DNA of 64,000 nucleotides from Batillaria attramentaria (GCA_018292915.2 JACVVK020000150.1:1192001-1256000); one strand, 5' to 3'; counted from the stretch's first letter, positions 13,201 to 28,862 are shown. Translations and numbers: made by a program. Notes: generated by a model from the letters alone, not told the origin.

Positions 13201-16200
13201 CATTTTTTTTCCACTATCGTATTCAAACAGTATTTGTTTTCTACGCTTTTTTGTAACCGGGAGTTCGATAAATTAGCATGAAGGTGCAGCGTCTCCTGCA
13301 CGTCCTAGGTTTATATTGCCCCGTAGATCAGTTTGCATCAGTTGCCCAACGTTACATTTTTTTGTTGTTTTTTTTCAAGTAGTGCAGACACACTTAGCCG
13401 CGAATTAGTCTTTAAGGCTTGCGCGGCGTTAAGCCTCAAAAACTCACTCACTCACTCGTATTCAAACAGACAAACAATACTTTGGTGAACACTGAAAGGT
13501 AAGTGCTACTTGAGAAATGTTACAAACTGTGCAGTCTCACCATATCCCAGAGGAAGTTTGTGACCCAGTACGTAGTGGGGTTGATGCTGCTGACAAACTG
13601 CAAGTGTTTACTGCTGGACACCCGCTCTTCAATAAGGAACAACACAAAGCTGGCCGGCACGAAGGACAAGGCGAAGATGACGCAGATGGCCACAAGAACG
13701 TCAACAGCACTATTGTATCTGAAAGGACAATATTGGGAATAAGAAGCACTTGTAAACTTACACGCCATATTCTTTACATGATTATACAAATTAAATTATA
13801 TGCACAAATGCACAATAACGATCTCTATATTATTCATCACCAATAATTAACCAAGCACCTAACATGACCATTCTTGCAAGAAAAAGAAAGAAAGAGAAAG
13901 AAACAAAAGTCAGTAACCAGTGCTTCTAGGAATGCATTTTCTAAACCCTTGATGTGATATGTGTAAGCCAGTTGCAGGTCAGAACAAGACAGCAATATCA
14001 TCACCAAACAGTGTCATCTAGAACAGATATAGCTTGATTCCTGTCAGGCCGGGGAATTGACAGTCATGTGGCAATTTTCAGCCCAATTTCCTGTCCTTTC
14101 AGCAACAAAACAAACACACAAAAAAAAAAAAAAAAAAAGTTTCAGGCAAAGAAAAGGAAGAGAGGTGGGTGGAGTGGGTGTTTGGGGGTTTAACGTCCTT
14201 TTCCACCACATAGGGTAATATCAAAGACAGGGCAACGATGAAAAAGCCAGCACAAATATTTGGCCCCAACCGGGATCAAACTCACGACCCGAGCATTAGA
14301 AGTCCAACACTCTACCATTCGACCACCCCGGCTCCGAAAAGGAAGGGAGAAAAGGTTGCGCAAACAATCATGTATCATGATACATGTAATAGTATATATG
14401 CAGGGATTCACATCCATTTTGGGTTCAATAGGACAAATGTCCTGGTCTCAACCAAAACAATAGGACATTTGTCCTGAAAAATAAAAAACAATAGGACATT
14501 CAATGTTTTCCAATCTTTTATTGATCAACGTGCTGGGTGTCTGTTCTTGTATATATAGTGAATTGAGCTAAACCGCGCCCTTGCCAAGATGCATGGGTGA
14601 AAGCTGGCAATTTTGAAAATACTGAAACTTCTTTTCCCAGGTCGGGGTCCAGGGGCCGTCCAGGTCCCGGCGGGGTGGAGGGGCAGAGCCCTGCTGGGGG
14701 GACTAGGGGGGCAACACGAATTTTGCCAAATTTAAGGGCCAATTCTAGGCCTCTCGTGGCACCTGAGAGCACTTGATAGCTATTCTTATCTACCACATTT
14801 CCCTTCAAATTTCAACCCTTAGACTCAAGCTATTACAGACCTCTTGTTGCTGTACACACGTTTATCCAAATAATCATTGTGGAGAATCAAACTCTAAAAT
14901 CCACACAGAAGATCTGTCAGTTTACTCTCAGAAACTGAGAAAGGTTCAGCATGGTTTAGGGGGGTGCCAAAGTGTAGTTTTTTTCATAGCAAAGTGTATC
15001 TGTAATAGTCGGACCCACTTAACAGGATGACACTTTGTACAAATTAACAGTTTGCAAGTACACATTTTGATTTCTAAGTACAGGTGTTTCTTTATCTGTG
15101 TAAAACTACACAGTGTGTTTACCACAAACTGCCTAACACTTACTATGGTGATGAAGTGTGAAAGCCAGGCGTGCACGTCTGATTAATTATTAAGCAAGAG
15201 GTGTGCAGGGGAATGCTCCTCAAGATTTGTTTTTAATTACACTGAAATCTGTGGAAGTGATTCAGTTTAAAAGCTTCAGACAAGGCCGGACTGACTGAAA
15301 CCGTTTTTGACTTTTTGAGAGGCCAGAAAATTTTTAGCCAAAGGTGGAAATCCGACAAAAGCACGGTGGAAGATCTTAATCCCTGACTGTTAACCATGTG
15401 GTTATCTTGATTAGTCCCTCCTCCAAATGAGATCACTAGTATTGATTTTTCGTATTGATTATCGTCTTAAAATAGACTTCGGGAAAATCCGGTACTCGCA
15501 AGTCAGGTGTACCACAGCCCGCGCACGATCATTCTAGGCAAATTGTTGGTAACTTAATCGTCGTGTCTGGTCCTAAGAAACGATCCGTAATGCATTTTTC
15601 GTTGTGCTGTTTTAGTTTTGTGTAAGAAAACACAACCGTTTAATGCTTTCTCGACGCCGGCAAAGAACGAATGGATGCGAGAGCCCCTGGGAAAATCCGG
15701 TACGCGTACGCCCAAGTTGGACGATCATCATACGTGTATTTTTGTAGCTAAAACGTCGCGTCTGCCCCTCAGAAACGATCCGTATTGTATTTTTCTTTCT
15801 GTTGGTTTAATTATTCGAGTAAAAAAAATCCAAATAAATCCTACATCGGCGCGAAGATCGCATGGATTCGTGAGCTGCAAAACGGCGACCGCGCGCTGGT
15901 CGTTGGTGCTTTTGATTGGCTGACTGACGAGATCGGACGACAGCCATTGGCCAAACTAGTTTTCTTCTCATCCAGGTTCGATCACGCGATAACGCCGAAC
16001 GGAATATTACACTGAGATGATTATCGGCCACCTTGTAGCCTTCGGTCGCTAACCAGTTCAGCGGGGCCGGTTTCGGCCAAGCGAAACTCGTCTGCGGTTT
16101 GCGCAATGCTGTGTCCGGCCTTGCGAAAAAAGAATAGGACATGGTCCGCTTCTGTCGTCAATGTAATCGGACATTTGTCCTGAATCTCCCCAAAACAATC

Positions 16201-18773
16201 GGACATATGGGAAATTAATAGGTCTATGTCCGATGTCCGATGCGGATGTGAATCCCTGTATATGGGACTTCATCTTTGAAGGCTTGCATATCAGTACCAA
16301 GGCAGTATAAATTTATCTTCTGGGTGCCAGTAGAGGCTACTAAATGCCTTTAAAATTCTAAAATTTGTTTTCCTAAGTGGGGCGTTCCCCCCGTGGTCCC
16401 ACAGTATGTAGTTCACTTATACTGCTGCACCCTGGCCTGTCTTTTTTCCCTTCAGCAATTCCCCAACTGTTCTCTACAGCAGTCGTTGTGCAATGTACAG
16501 CTTTCAGGCAGATTGTTACACATCAGGGCAAACCTACAGGCTCTCTTCATCCAGCTGCTGTTGGGTGAAGTTCATGGGATGGTTGACAGTGACGATGCCG
16601 TACTGATCCCGCACTGACTCTGGCAGGTAACTCCTGAGGATCACGTTGTTCAGGGAGTTCATGTACGCCACAATCGCTATCCACCCCTTGTTGTTGTACC
16701 ACACCTACCACAGGCAGCAAAAGCAAGAGGTAATAATTAAGGAGTCTGAGGCACACTCTGCATGAGCGAAGCCTTGGTCATAATACTACACACGGTCAGG
16801 TGTTAGGAGTACACGTCAGTGACCAAACAAGACTACATTTGATATCACTGTCACTTGAGGTTCTCGGAAGGAATATTTTAGGCTAATTTGATACTTTCAT
16901 TTTGATTTCTTTCCACCTCACATTTTCACCTAAATTTTCACTTATGCCGAGGTCATCAGCTGTTTCAGAGTAATATCTAGGGTTGATAAAAAGTTAGACC
17001 AGAAGTTTTCAAACATCTATTTAAAAAAATTATTCCCAAAATGCCATTTTTTTTACAAAAAAATCCCGAAAAGCTTCGGCAACTTGATTACCAAACAGAG
17101 TATATCACCATCAATTGTAAGAAATGCAATCAATCTGAAACCATGCAAAAAGAAGCACTAACACAAAACCCACCTTTACATGGTCTTCTACCACAGCGTA
17201 TTCTAAGAATTCTTCAAGGTCCTTCACCAACCCCTCTGGCAAAATGGACTGACCATTGTTGGCAGCATTTGTGATGCTCTCCAATGCTCTGACCAGTTCA
17301 GTGGCATTCAGAGAAGACAGCTGATTTTCATCACCAAATGTGAAACCTCCGAACCTGATCAGAAGAAAGCCAAAATAGCAGATTATGTGCACTGAGAGTC
17401 CTGCAAAGTGACTTGACACTTTAAAATGAAACTTCAAACAGCTTTGTTACTGAAAGCGCAGAGCTGACAGCACATGTCTGCATTTTAAATGCAGCACTGT
17501 CACAATTTGTGGCTCTCTGAAAAATTAGCGTCTTAGAACTTCCTTTTGGGAAGATGCCATGGAATGGAAAACAGACACACCATGAATGCAGGAAAAGATG
17601 GGAAATGGATGATACTGTACAAATAGCTATGTGGACTCCCTGGGGGTCAAGCCTGAATCTGCCTGACTGCACCAATGAGACAGAAAAGATATATCAATAC
17701 AAACTACTAGGCTATACTTGCATCACAAGCAGTACATGTACCTGCGCATGAGGTAGGGCTGCATGGTCTTTACCAGCCAGTCACTTAGGTTGCGCCCAGT
17801 TGCGTTGTACAGGATGTCATTCACAGGAATGTACCTCTCAGCTGGAGTTGGCCCGCCTGCACCTAGCGACAATAGTTACACCAAGTGAATGGGACCTCTA
17901 CTCCCGATTTCAAAACAAAAAAGACAGAAGGAAACTGTCACTAAAAAGACAAACTGCATTTGGATAACGGTTCTAATGATAATAAAGGAGCAGTACGTGG
18001 TCTAGTGGTTAGGAGACTTTGTCACCAATGCGAGAGGTCAGGTACGTTGGAGTCTCACTTGGGGCGAAGATTTTTTCCTTCTTGTTCGTGGAACGGTTCA
18101 TTCAGGCTGACCGTCGGGGGGGTTTCTCTGGTACTCCGGCTTCCTCCCTCTCTGCTTTGGGAATGTTCAGCCCACAAAATTTGAAACTAATGCAATTCTA
18201 AATTCCACAACTTGAATAGCTGAGCTGACCCTTTGCACCACGTGATTGTAAGGTGTTCATGTTCAGTGTGTGAGAGAATTCAATTCAGCATGTTTGTTGG
18301 GTTCAACTTGCAGCACTTTGAGCTAATTAAAGTAAAGTGCCCCACAATACACTATCATCATTATTATTATCATTATTATCATTATTCTTCAACTAACCTG
18401 CTGGACATTTCTGGGAGCCAGTGTCACAGGAGCAGGATGGGGAATCAACTGTCAGGTTGCCAGTCAGGCTCGGCTGGGCAGTAAAACTCCCACTGCCTCC
18501 TGACAAACAGCTGTAACCACTGCAAACACACAATACCTATTACGCCCTTCTACACATCTTAAAACAATTGCAGTGAACTGGAGGTAAAACTGTGATGCAA
18601 ATGAAATTCTCACTGAATATCAGAATTGAATATACTACTACTACTGTACAACTGGATATTTATACAGTGCTTATACTCAGCGAGTTCTGAGCGCTTACAA
18701 AGTTAAGAAAAATAAAATGAAATAAAATGGCTTGAAAATAATGTCAGAGAGAACAACAAAGACAGCAGTTCTG

Positions 18774-18838
<65 letters not shown>

Positions 18839-21800
18839 TTACCTAAGCACACACACACAGAGTTCTAGCTGTCGATCCCACTGGGCTGAGAACAAGTGTG
18901 TTGTGACTGCAGTTTTCAAGTCTACAAAGTTTAAATATCTAACAGCCTACAATGCTCTTACCAGCTGTTCAAGATTTTTACCTTATCGTGTAAACAGATG
19001 GGTCCATGCACCGAGCGCCATGATAGGGAGCACTCAGCAGTGTTTTCTCCAGCTGACTTGAGTGACCCTTGGTTGGGTTGTCATTGCTGAAAGTAGATGG
19101 AGCGAGTTACTGCAAGCATCCAGTTTATCAGTGTTCCTATTAACAGGGCTAATGCTACCATCTGTATGCCCACAGATCGTTTTTAACTGTTTGCGTGATA
19201 TCTATATATCATCACACCACTTATGGTATGGTATGGTATGGTATGGTAGACTTCTCCTTGGCGCACGTATCCATCTCTACTGAGATGCTCATGGCGCTGC
19301 AGGGCTGGAGGACGAAGCAGTGAAAGCCTGCTGCCGTTAAGTGCTACTTTATGCGCAAACCTCCACCCTGCTATTCACTCTGATGCGTGCGACAGTATTT
19401 CTGTTTTACCATGCCACCAGCCACAGCCTACCCTTCTTCGAAAGATGAACATGGGATTTTTAGCACGCACACTTGATGTTTGTACATGAAGGCGAGACAG
19501 GCACCGTAAACTTAGACGCCTGGACAGTGACAGTATATGTAACACTGGCACTGAGCCAACAGAAGCGTACTCAGCCACACTGAGCACTCCAATAGTGTAA
19601 CAACAGCCGCAGGATTTGAATGTTCAACCGCTTGCAAAAAGTGTTAACAACACTGTATTGCATTAAGAGCTGTACTCATCATCAAGATAGAGTATTTCGA
19701 GTTTACTGGAGCACTCACGAGCCAATCTGCTCCAAAACACAAGCTGGCTTACCAAAGACGGAATTAGCTCATATAAAGCAAAACAATCAACACATGACAT
19801 GACACTGCATACAACTCATGACTAATCAACCAAAAGCCGACACTTGCACGCCAAGCTCAACAACCAACCCACTTTCCTTCTTTTTCTTACATTTTCTTAC
19901 ATTTTTCTTTCTTTTTTTTAATTCCCCATCTATCCTTGAATTTAGTTTTGCAGGAAAAAAAATACCACGGCATACCTGTAGAATGTGTAGAGACTGCTAG
20001 GTCCTTTGCTTGGCTCGTAGTGCCATGGGTGAAGCTCCAGCGGTGGCATGTCAACCAGCGCAGGCTGGATCAGCGAGAACACCATGGCCAGACACACAAA
20101 CCCTGCTGGCAGGAGGAACTGACAACAACACACACAAACCACTCAACACGTCACATGCCATCAAACACTTGCACTACATTATATACATGTACATCCAAAC
20201 TACAGGACTGTCCAGTAGAGCTTGACTGTTCACACACCACTTATTGTGTTTACTGTAAGATTCTGCACGAAATGAATGGCTCTGGTAGTGGCCCCAGCAC
20301 ATGACAGCGTGGGTCAGCCAATCAGGCAGCCTTTGATTATACCCTCGGTGACATGCGCACAAGCCTCCTTCTCATTCTGTGAGTCCCCGCGCAAAGGCTG
20401 CCAGCTGTCATCTGCATCTTTTGTTGTTTTGTCAATGTTCAAACATCACTTGTTTCGACGCTTTATTAGAAAGCTGTCCTTTCCACCTTAACATTGCTTC
20501 ATGTTGTTTTTTGTAGTATAGATGCATAAAAGTTTTCATGTGTAGCATAAAAGTCACACAACATCCTCACCGGCCAGGCAAGCATTATGGATGGCCCGCC
20601 CCTGTAAGTATCAGATAAAGTCAGAGATGCATGTTGCATGAGCAAAGCCTACACCATTATAGCACAGAACGTCTGCAGAAAAGAGGCGTGCAATGAGGCA
20701 GTGGATGACGATCGACCCTGACAGGTTATGACAGGGCTCATGTGAACCACCCCAACATTAAAACAGTCTCAAAGACACTGACCACAAAGACACCACCTTG
20801 AACTGAGCTGAAAACCACACTTAAATACAGTGGAAAGCTATCGCAGAAATCTATACACACCTCACTGATGAATCCCTTCTTGCTGCGTCGAACATGGTGG
20901 AACCGCTTCAAGATAAGGGCCAGCATCTGCCAAGGGATCAGTTGTCTCCCTGTCACCTGCACCTGCCCTGCTCCCTGGAATGTTGTGTCTTCAAAGTCAG
21001 CCAAGTTGCTGGTAGAACCCACTGAATCTGGTCATAAAGAAAAACAAAACCAAATACTTATGATCTTGGCCCCCATAATGATGAAGCCACATACCTAAAT
21101 TTACAGACCAGTGGTAACAATAAAAAAAACACAAGTTTGGTACATGTATTGCAATTCACGTTAAAAGATTCAACTGAAGTCCTTTCTCCACTTTCTGCGT
21201 ATTGTGTACATTTCCTGTAAGCAAGCAAACCAGTACAGACCAAGTGTCAAGAGAAAAATATGCATAGTAACATAGTCATATGATTTGTTTATTCAGGAAA
21301 ATGTTAAACATAAGTAAATCGCAGAAGCCCAGTGCGAAGTTTAATGTAAACATTAACACTAATAAATCAGTTAATGAAATAGTATGGCCCGTGCTTAGAC
21401 ACAATAACAAAATAAAAATCGATCAAATTCGAACTGTCTGGACCATCCATGGGAAAATACTCATGCAATAAGCACAAACATGTCTTTACTATTCCACACA
21501 AACTAATGTATGAATGTCCCTTCAATGTTACACAAGCAATGAAAATCAGCAATTGTGCTGAAAGAAATGTAAAAGGGAGTAACATGCCATATGAACAACA
21601 TCAGATAAAACACTTGTGGCCATCAGAACACCTGGTGGTGTAAAGACTAGCACAGTAGATCTATAACCCTGACAATTACACATTAACTCCAATACAAAGA
21701 AAATCACAAATCCACAAGTGCTTAGAAAACACTGATTTTTCGGCAAGCCCAATGTGTCATCAAAGAAATACAAAGCAATAAAATTTGGAAAAACAATTAA

Positions 21801-24800
21801 CAAAAAACAAAACGACAGTACTCGGAACACAACAGACTGTATTGCACCAAGAAGGTGGTGTGTGCCCTGTAACAGTAAATAACGCATGACTAACTGTGTC
21901 ACACTGGTGAAAACAACCAACAAGCTCACACCCCCCCCCCCCCAAAAAAAAAAAAAAAAAAAATTCATAACAAGGAGAAACGCACAACACACACTAGGCA
22001 AAATAGACTAAAACAAGTGGTTCAGGATACTACAACAAACTATGACAGGACACCTAAGTCATTACTGATGGCAACCTGTCTGTACAGAAACAGTTTCCAC
22101 AATACTGCTGGGCAGGAAAACAAAGAAAAAAACCAAACTTCTCCACTTAGGTGCCATGCGTGTAAACCTGCACACAAGATCTACACTGTGGACATAGAAG
22201 GAAAGTCACACCGCACGACAGTTGTCACCTTTTGAAGCTGCTTTTCTCTTAGCTGAAAATAATCATCATACTGATGATAACGCAATTACGTTAACAGGTA
22301 CAGAAAACACGACCACAGGTCTTGTATTTATCTTTCAGTGATTCACCAGCTAGTGACATACATGTTGATTATAGACAGAGACACAATTGAATAAATAATG
22401 AATCAAATGGCAGGATAAATGCACGTCTCACAAAGTACACAGGAAAACTTGCAATAATGTAATACGCCTCACCGTTGTCGTCCGTGTCTGAAAGCAAGTC
22501 AGCCGTGTCCCCTGCCACTGAGCCAGCACATGTTGTAGGACAGCGATTCCCAACACGCAATCCTCGGCGTGACACAGCATAGGGGTATCTGCCATCTGGA
22601 GACAGCAACGTGATGAAAAGAAATACATGTTCATAAGACTGCACGTTTGCGCTTGTGTGCGTGTGCTTGTGCATGTGCTTGTGTGTGTGTGTGTGTGTGT
22701 ATTTGCTCTTGTGCGTGCTTGTGCATGCATACATAAATGTGTGAGTGTGTGCCTGTTTTGTTTTCTTCAGGTATGAGAGCCAGATCATAGTATTTACAAA
22801 TATCTCATCAGGCACGAACAAAGCGATACAATTTCATAATGCCATGACATGAACACATGAAAAGTACCGGTACATACGATCTGACATGTCCTCAAGGAGT
22901 TCCAGAGTACTTCCTTCCTTGTCCTTGCGTGAGACGTCATACTCTTCAGTCACTCTTAGGAAAACCTAGATTGTAAGCAATGGGATAACACAACTACAAA
23001 TATATGAAACCAACAAAACCAGAAAAGATTGAGACAGCAATGATAATTATAAAATTATAGCTGCTGAACAAACAAACACAAATCCATAAATACTGACAAA
23101 GAGTCTTAAAAAAAAAGTGAAAAAGAGTGAAAAAACTACAAACATGAACATGTACAGAGTTAAAAAATCAAACAAAAAAACTTGCATACTATGCATATCC
23201 GCAACGCTTTGTGTGAGTGCGTGTGCATGCATGCATATACATGCGTGCATGTGGGTGGGTGGGGAATGTTGTGTATTGTCTGGTGGGGTAGGGGTGGGGT
23301 TAAGTCAGGTGTGTGGTGTGGTCTACTGTGGGAACATCACACACCTCCTCCAGACTGGTGTCGGAGATGCCGTAACTGGATATGCCCAGAACATCATGCA
23401 CTTTCTCCAGCTCAGCAAAGAGAGCAGTCAGCTGTCCAGAGTCGGCTGCAGATTCCGGCATCTGGAAACACACCTCCATACTGTTGTCTTCCACCAGCTG
23501 GGCCTCCGGCACAAACTTCTGGAGAAATGCCGACAGTCGGAACAGAGAAAATCCTGGAAAAACAAGCATACAAATTCCATAAAAATGTCCAGCCATAATG
23601 AGTTCACACACACAAGACACTTTTTACCCTCCCCCTTCCAGTTCAACCAAACTGCCTTTGTCCTACTTACATAGTATGTGTACCTGGGTTTTGTTGTTGT
23701 TGTTGTTGTTTTTATCAGAAGTGCCTGCTGTTTTCATATAAACCACCCACCTGGTATCATACTGTCCATCACAGCAGGAGGACTTGGCGAATCCTCAGAG
23801 GCAGTACTCTCCCCAAATCCCTCGTCATCGGGTGGTGCCTGCCACAGAATGTGACAACCAAGGGTGAACAACAATGCACCTGGTTATACTGCCATTATCA
23901 ACTGATGCAATAACATTCCAACACACAGCCATGAATGTCATTCCCCATGAGAACCCTCACCTGAACTTCCACAGGAGGGGCCACGCCTGCGTGATCTCCA
24001 AGCCCTGTCTCATCCGGCAACTTTGACAATGCAAGTGACTTCTCCTTTTCTGTCCCGATTTGTATCCCGTCAGTTGACACACCTGCTGCCTCTTCATCCT
24101 TACGCACGAGTGTCAGGTAGTAGCCGCTGCCAAAGCGATCCTTTAGAAAGAGGCTTGAGCCGATACAGCACAGTTTGCCGTGTGAGATGATGGCAATTCT
24201 GTCACCCAGCACGTCCGCCTCGTCCATGTGGTGTGTTGACAATATAATTGTGCGACCTGGAAAACAGTTGTGCATCTAATTTTTACACTCAGCTAACAAC
24301 ACGTCTCAGTTTGCATGATATAGCACAGAAGCGTTTAACAGAAAAAGGAAGAAAGATGAAAGGGAGCCATGTATACAAAAGCCAGTCATGTCATAAAAGA
24401 AAACAGCGATCCACTAGTGTCACTCTCACCTTTCCTGAGTTTAAGGAGAAGTTCCCAGATGGAGCGACGAGCGTATGGATCAACGCCAGCAGTTGGTTCA
24501 TCCAGGATGACAGTCTGCGACCCACCAACAAACGCTATTGCCACTGACAGCTTGCGTTTCATACCACCTGCCCAAAGAAATCAGCAGACACCCGTGTGTA
24601 AAGCTACAAATACTTTCACTCAACCTGGCAAAAGGAACATTAACACCACCACCCACTGTGCATACAAACACTAAGAGACAGTTTACTTCAAAATAGGTAA
24701 GCTCCAAAGTTTGCAACTTCAAGCAAGGATGAGAGTTGGAAGAGGTGCATAACTGAACCTGAGAGGTTGCGAGATTGCTCCTTGCGTTTGTGTGGCAGGC

Positions 24801-27800
24801 CGACATCTTTCACCATCTGGGTCATCTCACGCTGCACCTCTGCTTCAGGCTTGCCTTTCAGTCGAGCGTAGAACCAGATGTGCTCTTCTACTGTTAATCT
24901 GATAATAATATTCATAAAAAGAAAAGAAAAGCTGGAAGAATAGTACAACAGTGAAACTTCCAATGTTACCCCTGGTGGCATAATTTCTCAATAAACTCTA
25001 AACACCTCCCAAGCTTTTACTGGTCCTATTTTATTAATTCACAACACAGACAGTAGTGACAAAAAACCAGAGCTGTAATGTGCTGATAGGTGGTTCTCCT
25101 AACTGTTCAAGCGTCTTGGAAGCAAAGAGCAAATTGAGGCAAGCAGGATGACTCACAAGTCAAACAGGACGTTATGTTGTGGACACATGCCTAGAGACTG
25201 GCGGATCTCATCAATGGAAGTCTGAATGTCTTTCCCATAGATGAAGGCTGTGCCACTGGTCGGGGGAAACAGGCCTGTCAAAATCGACCTGACAGAAGTG
25301 GAGAAACAGATGACTGGTAAAATCATGGACAAGCAAAAACCCAAACTAGCAACAAATGACAAGCAATATTGCAGACCTGATCCACAGGCCTACCCTCAGA
25401 CTAGCTACCAAGCCAAACTTGAAACAGTGAAAAAAACACAGCTGATAAGTAGGAGAGACGTGGACATTTTTTTCAGGTGTGGGCACTCACATAGTGGTGG
25501 TCTTGCCGGCCCCATTGTGTCCAAGGAAGGAAGTGATCTGTCCCTCATAGAAGTTGATTGTCAGGTCGTCCACAGCCAGCTTTTTCCCGCTGCTATACAC
25601 TTTGCGCAGGTTACGTATGGCCACACCCACTGGGCGGTCCCTTGGTTCCACCTCCATATTTGGATTGTCTCCTGAGAAATGGTGAAAAAGAAATAAATGG
25701 AACACCAAAGCAAACCAAGAAATGAAACCACTGTAAAAATCTGATCATCAAGACTTCATCAGAGTATTTTTCAACACAGTCATAACAATATCTCTTAAAT
25801 CATACAACATATTCATAAACGGATTTTTGTCACTGTACTGCAAGATCAGCAAGTATTTGTTTTCTTCTTCTCAGTCACATCGTTTTCTAAAAAAAACTGA
25901 CGATACAAAAAGCAATGTACACCTACGAATGATTTCCCCCAAGGACAAATGAACCTTTCCAACTGCGCGTGCAAACACGCCAACCTAGATTACTTATGTA
26001 CTCACTGTACACATCACCAAGACTGAACTCCGTGTCATGTCCGCGAATGTTTTCTCCTCTGCGTGTAGTGTCACACCAGTAAGATCGCTGGCAGGGAAAG
26101 TACCACTTGCGCGGTATTCCATACTGACCTTTCAAAACCAAAACAGCAGGAACACTTTTTAAAAAAAATTATCTCAAACAAAAAACAAATAGGTTAAAAA
26201 AAATCGGAATTTCAAGATGCAATCCAGACACAACAAAAAAACTCAAAACACTGCCCACCACTGCTTGTCATTCAAAATGTATCAAGAAGTACAACACACT
26301 GCAAAAGGTTTGACATTAGCAGGAGCAGACAGCTGTACTCCAGTTATCTCCTAACTGTCCACACACAAATCACATCCTGAATCAAAACTGTCACAACACA
26401 AGACAGCACTAGACAGCACTATTATGCAACCTCGAGGCCAGCAGTCTGCCCGAGAGACAGCGTAACGTGCCAGGGCTGTGGACAGTTAGGAGTTAAGGTT
26501 ATACCCTCTCCAGTATGGTGACTACCCCTGCCCATTCCACTGACCAGCTTCTGACAGTTAAAGTTGATAACAATGTGACTTGCAGCAACTGTATCTCTAC
26601 CAATGCTAATGCAGTGAAACAAACGACGATGATTGTAACGCCTTGACAGCAGTGGCAGCTTCCCCAAAAGGTGACCAAGCATCTTGAATCCTACCTGGAA
26701 AGACAGCTTCAATGTACCAGGTAAGTACCAAGTACAGAAGTGCGTCTACCAACATCATGAAGATGCACCACTCCAGGTTGAAGGTGTCAGACGGCACAGG
26801 GCTCTCCCCAATATTGCTCCACTGTGACCCAATGGCCTGCTCTTCATACCTTGAGATGTAGGCACAGCCAAACCCGAAGGCAATGTTGGATGACAGGCAC
26901 TGAACGCACAAGAGAAGGAAAGATATCCTGCTCAAAATGGATTTGGCTTCTGTGTGGAAAAATGTTAGGTAGAAAATTCAGTTCAAATGGCATACCATTA
27001 CAACAACAATTAATATGCAAAAGCAAAAAGAGAAGTACTGACACTGAACAGTTTGAGGGAGGTGGACGTGTACTCTTCCCACTGTACAAGCTGTGTGTAG
27101 GGCAAGTAGAGGACGAAGTAGATGAAGCCGCCACACACTGCCGCCAGGTTGGCCTTGCTGAAGAACACGCTGATCAAGAAACACTGTGTGATGGTTGCCA
27201 TGGTGAATGACACCATGAACACAAAGATCACAAATGGATCTGAGTACTCCAGCACTTTTCCAGCCTGAGATACAACAAAAACGACATTAGAAAAAGAATA
27301 CGTACACTGAATAAAAGAAGTCAGAGCACAGCTGCCAGAAGCAACTTTTTTTTTTTACCATTAACTTGCTTCTATGACTGTGACAACGTTCAATAATGTT
27401 CTGATATATCTAGGTTTACAGATCATTCAGAGAGGTTTTGGTTGCCTCTAATACCACACCAATTAGAAACCTGCATATTTACAGCCTCTGACAGCCTGGT
27501 GTTGCACCAACAGAAGGTTCAGATGAATGGAAAGGCAAGGTGTTCGGCTGTACTGCATTCAGAGCTCTACATACCACTCAGTAGACTAGTTGCAGTGTAC
27601 AATGCACCCTCCAAAACATAACTGATCCAACTCTAAGCAACAAAAAAGAAAAATATGAACCACTTATCTTACAAGACACATTTCACAGTCAACAGGTCGA
27701 CGTTTTGGCATTGTGCCTTCATCAGGACAAACAAAAACCCTTCGCTCTTCTGATCCAACTCTTTTGTGAAGTCTAGTGACCTTGGAATCGGTGTGTTATG

Positions 27801-28862
27801 AAGGAAGCCCTGAAAACAAACCTTCAGCACAATGCAGAAAAGGATGACACTGGTGAGCATGAGGACGAAAGCGTTGATGAACCAGGCCACCCAGTGAACA
27901 CCGTTCCCCAGTCCCATGATCTTCATCACCTCCTTCAGTCGCTGTTCCTTCTCGTATACGATGCCCTTGACAATCATGGCCACGGAATAGATCCATGATA
28001 TCACCATGAACATTGGCAAGCTCCGTGAGATGGCAAATGTAAATCTGCAACATATGAAATGTCAATTCAAGGCAAGTTAAAACTTGTTTCACCAAAAAGA
28101 AAAAAAAAAAAAATTGTGTCTGGAAATCAATAAACCCAAAACTTTACGTGGAAGAAATCAACAATACAGCCAGCCTAAAGGTACTATATGACATCTTTAG
28201 AGATCAGATAAATGTAATGATGAAAATTTTAAAAAAAAGAAAAAAAAAAGAAAAAGAGATACAGCACTGCTCATACCTGTCACGGATCCAGCATGGGTAG
28301 GGGAACTGCTGCAGCATTACACCCACTTCCTGAGAGATGTTTGCCTGAAGTCTGATGATGGCGTGGTCCACCATGTCCTGAATGTAGGCAAAGCCGTATG
28401 TTGTGAACTTAGTGTGTCTGACTGCAAGACCACGGGGACCAGGACGCCAGTATCTGTTCAGAGGAGTAGAGATGCAAATGAAATATCTGCAGTGCTTGCA
28501 TGCATTAATTTACTACAGAATATATGGCAACCAGTTACCACCTAAATATTCTATGATGAATGATTATTTACAGCTCTGCATTTGCTGATAAAACTGTTAC
28601 AAATAAATATTAAACCAGAAGCATTACACATAACATGCAACATACACAATACCAGACACAATGTGCAGCATATGTGGGAACAGATCATACGAAAATGTGC
28701 ACTGACTATAAAAGGAACTGGAGAGAACAAAAAGAAATGCTTACTTATTACGTAGCTTCCTCGTGTTGTAGACATAATCCGAGTTCATGCGAATCTTGTA
28801 CTTGATGAAGGTTGGCAGTTCGTCATTTTGTGAGTCCTCCATATCAAAGATTAACGCTGGAT

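Larger units (their letters stand above)
11464..13718 (-). other. ABCA exons 34-38: second transmembrane block
   Basis: Exons 13541-13718, 12966-13081, 12207-12357, 11780-11903 and 11464-11593 encode about residues 1723-1955. Landmarks are [77 protein letters not shown] and the last helix [19 protein letters not shown]. Confidence 0.88.
16538..20118 (-). other. ABCA exons 29-33: TM7 and extracellular domain 2
   Basis: Exons 19976-20118, 18398-18519, 17742-17862, 17174-17354 and 16538-16704. TM7 is [19 protein letters not shown]. The ectodomain has the [10 protein letters not shown] cysteine cluster, [14 protein letters not shown], and [20 protein letters not shown] followed by [12 protein letters not shown], as in ABCA1. 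Exon 33 ends in phase 2 and joins exon 34 across a 2.8 kb intron that carries a SINE and a 1.86 kb DNA transposon. Confidence 0.88.

Noticed and set aside
15618..16142. Open frames of 75-110 codons on both strands inside the 14401-16258 element
   Set aside because: No transposase motif, overlapping frames on both strands, and no conserved start. Treated as chance frames in a GC-richer transposon interior.
18732..19061. 109-codon plus-strand frame
   Set aside because: Half of it is a Thr-His run from the (AC)n microsatellite; the remainder has no support.
21546..22001. 151-codon minus-strand frame near an ABCA linker intron
   Set aside because: It includes a poly(A)/poly(C) tract, has no family resemblance and lies inside a well-defined ABCA intron.
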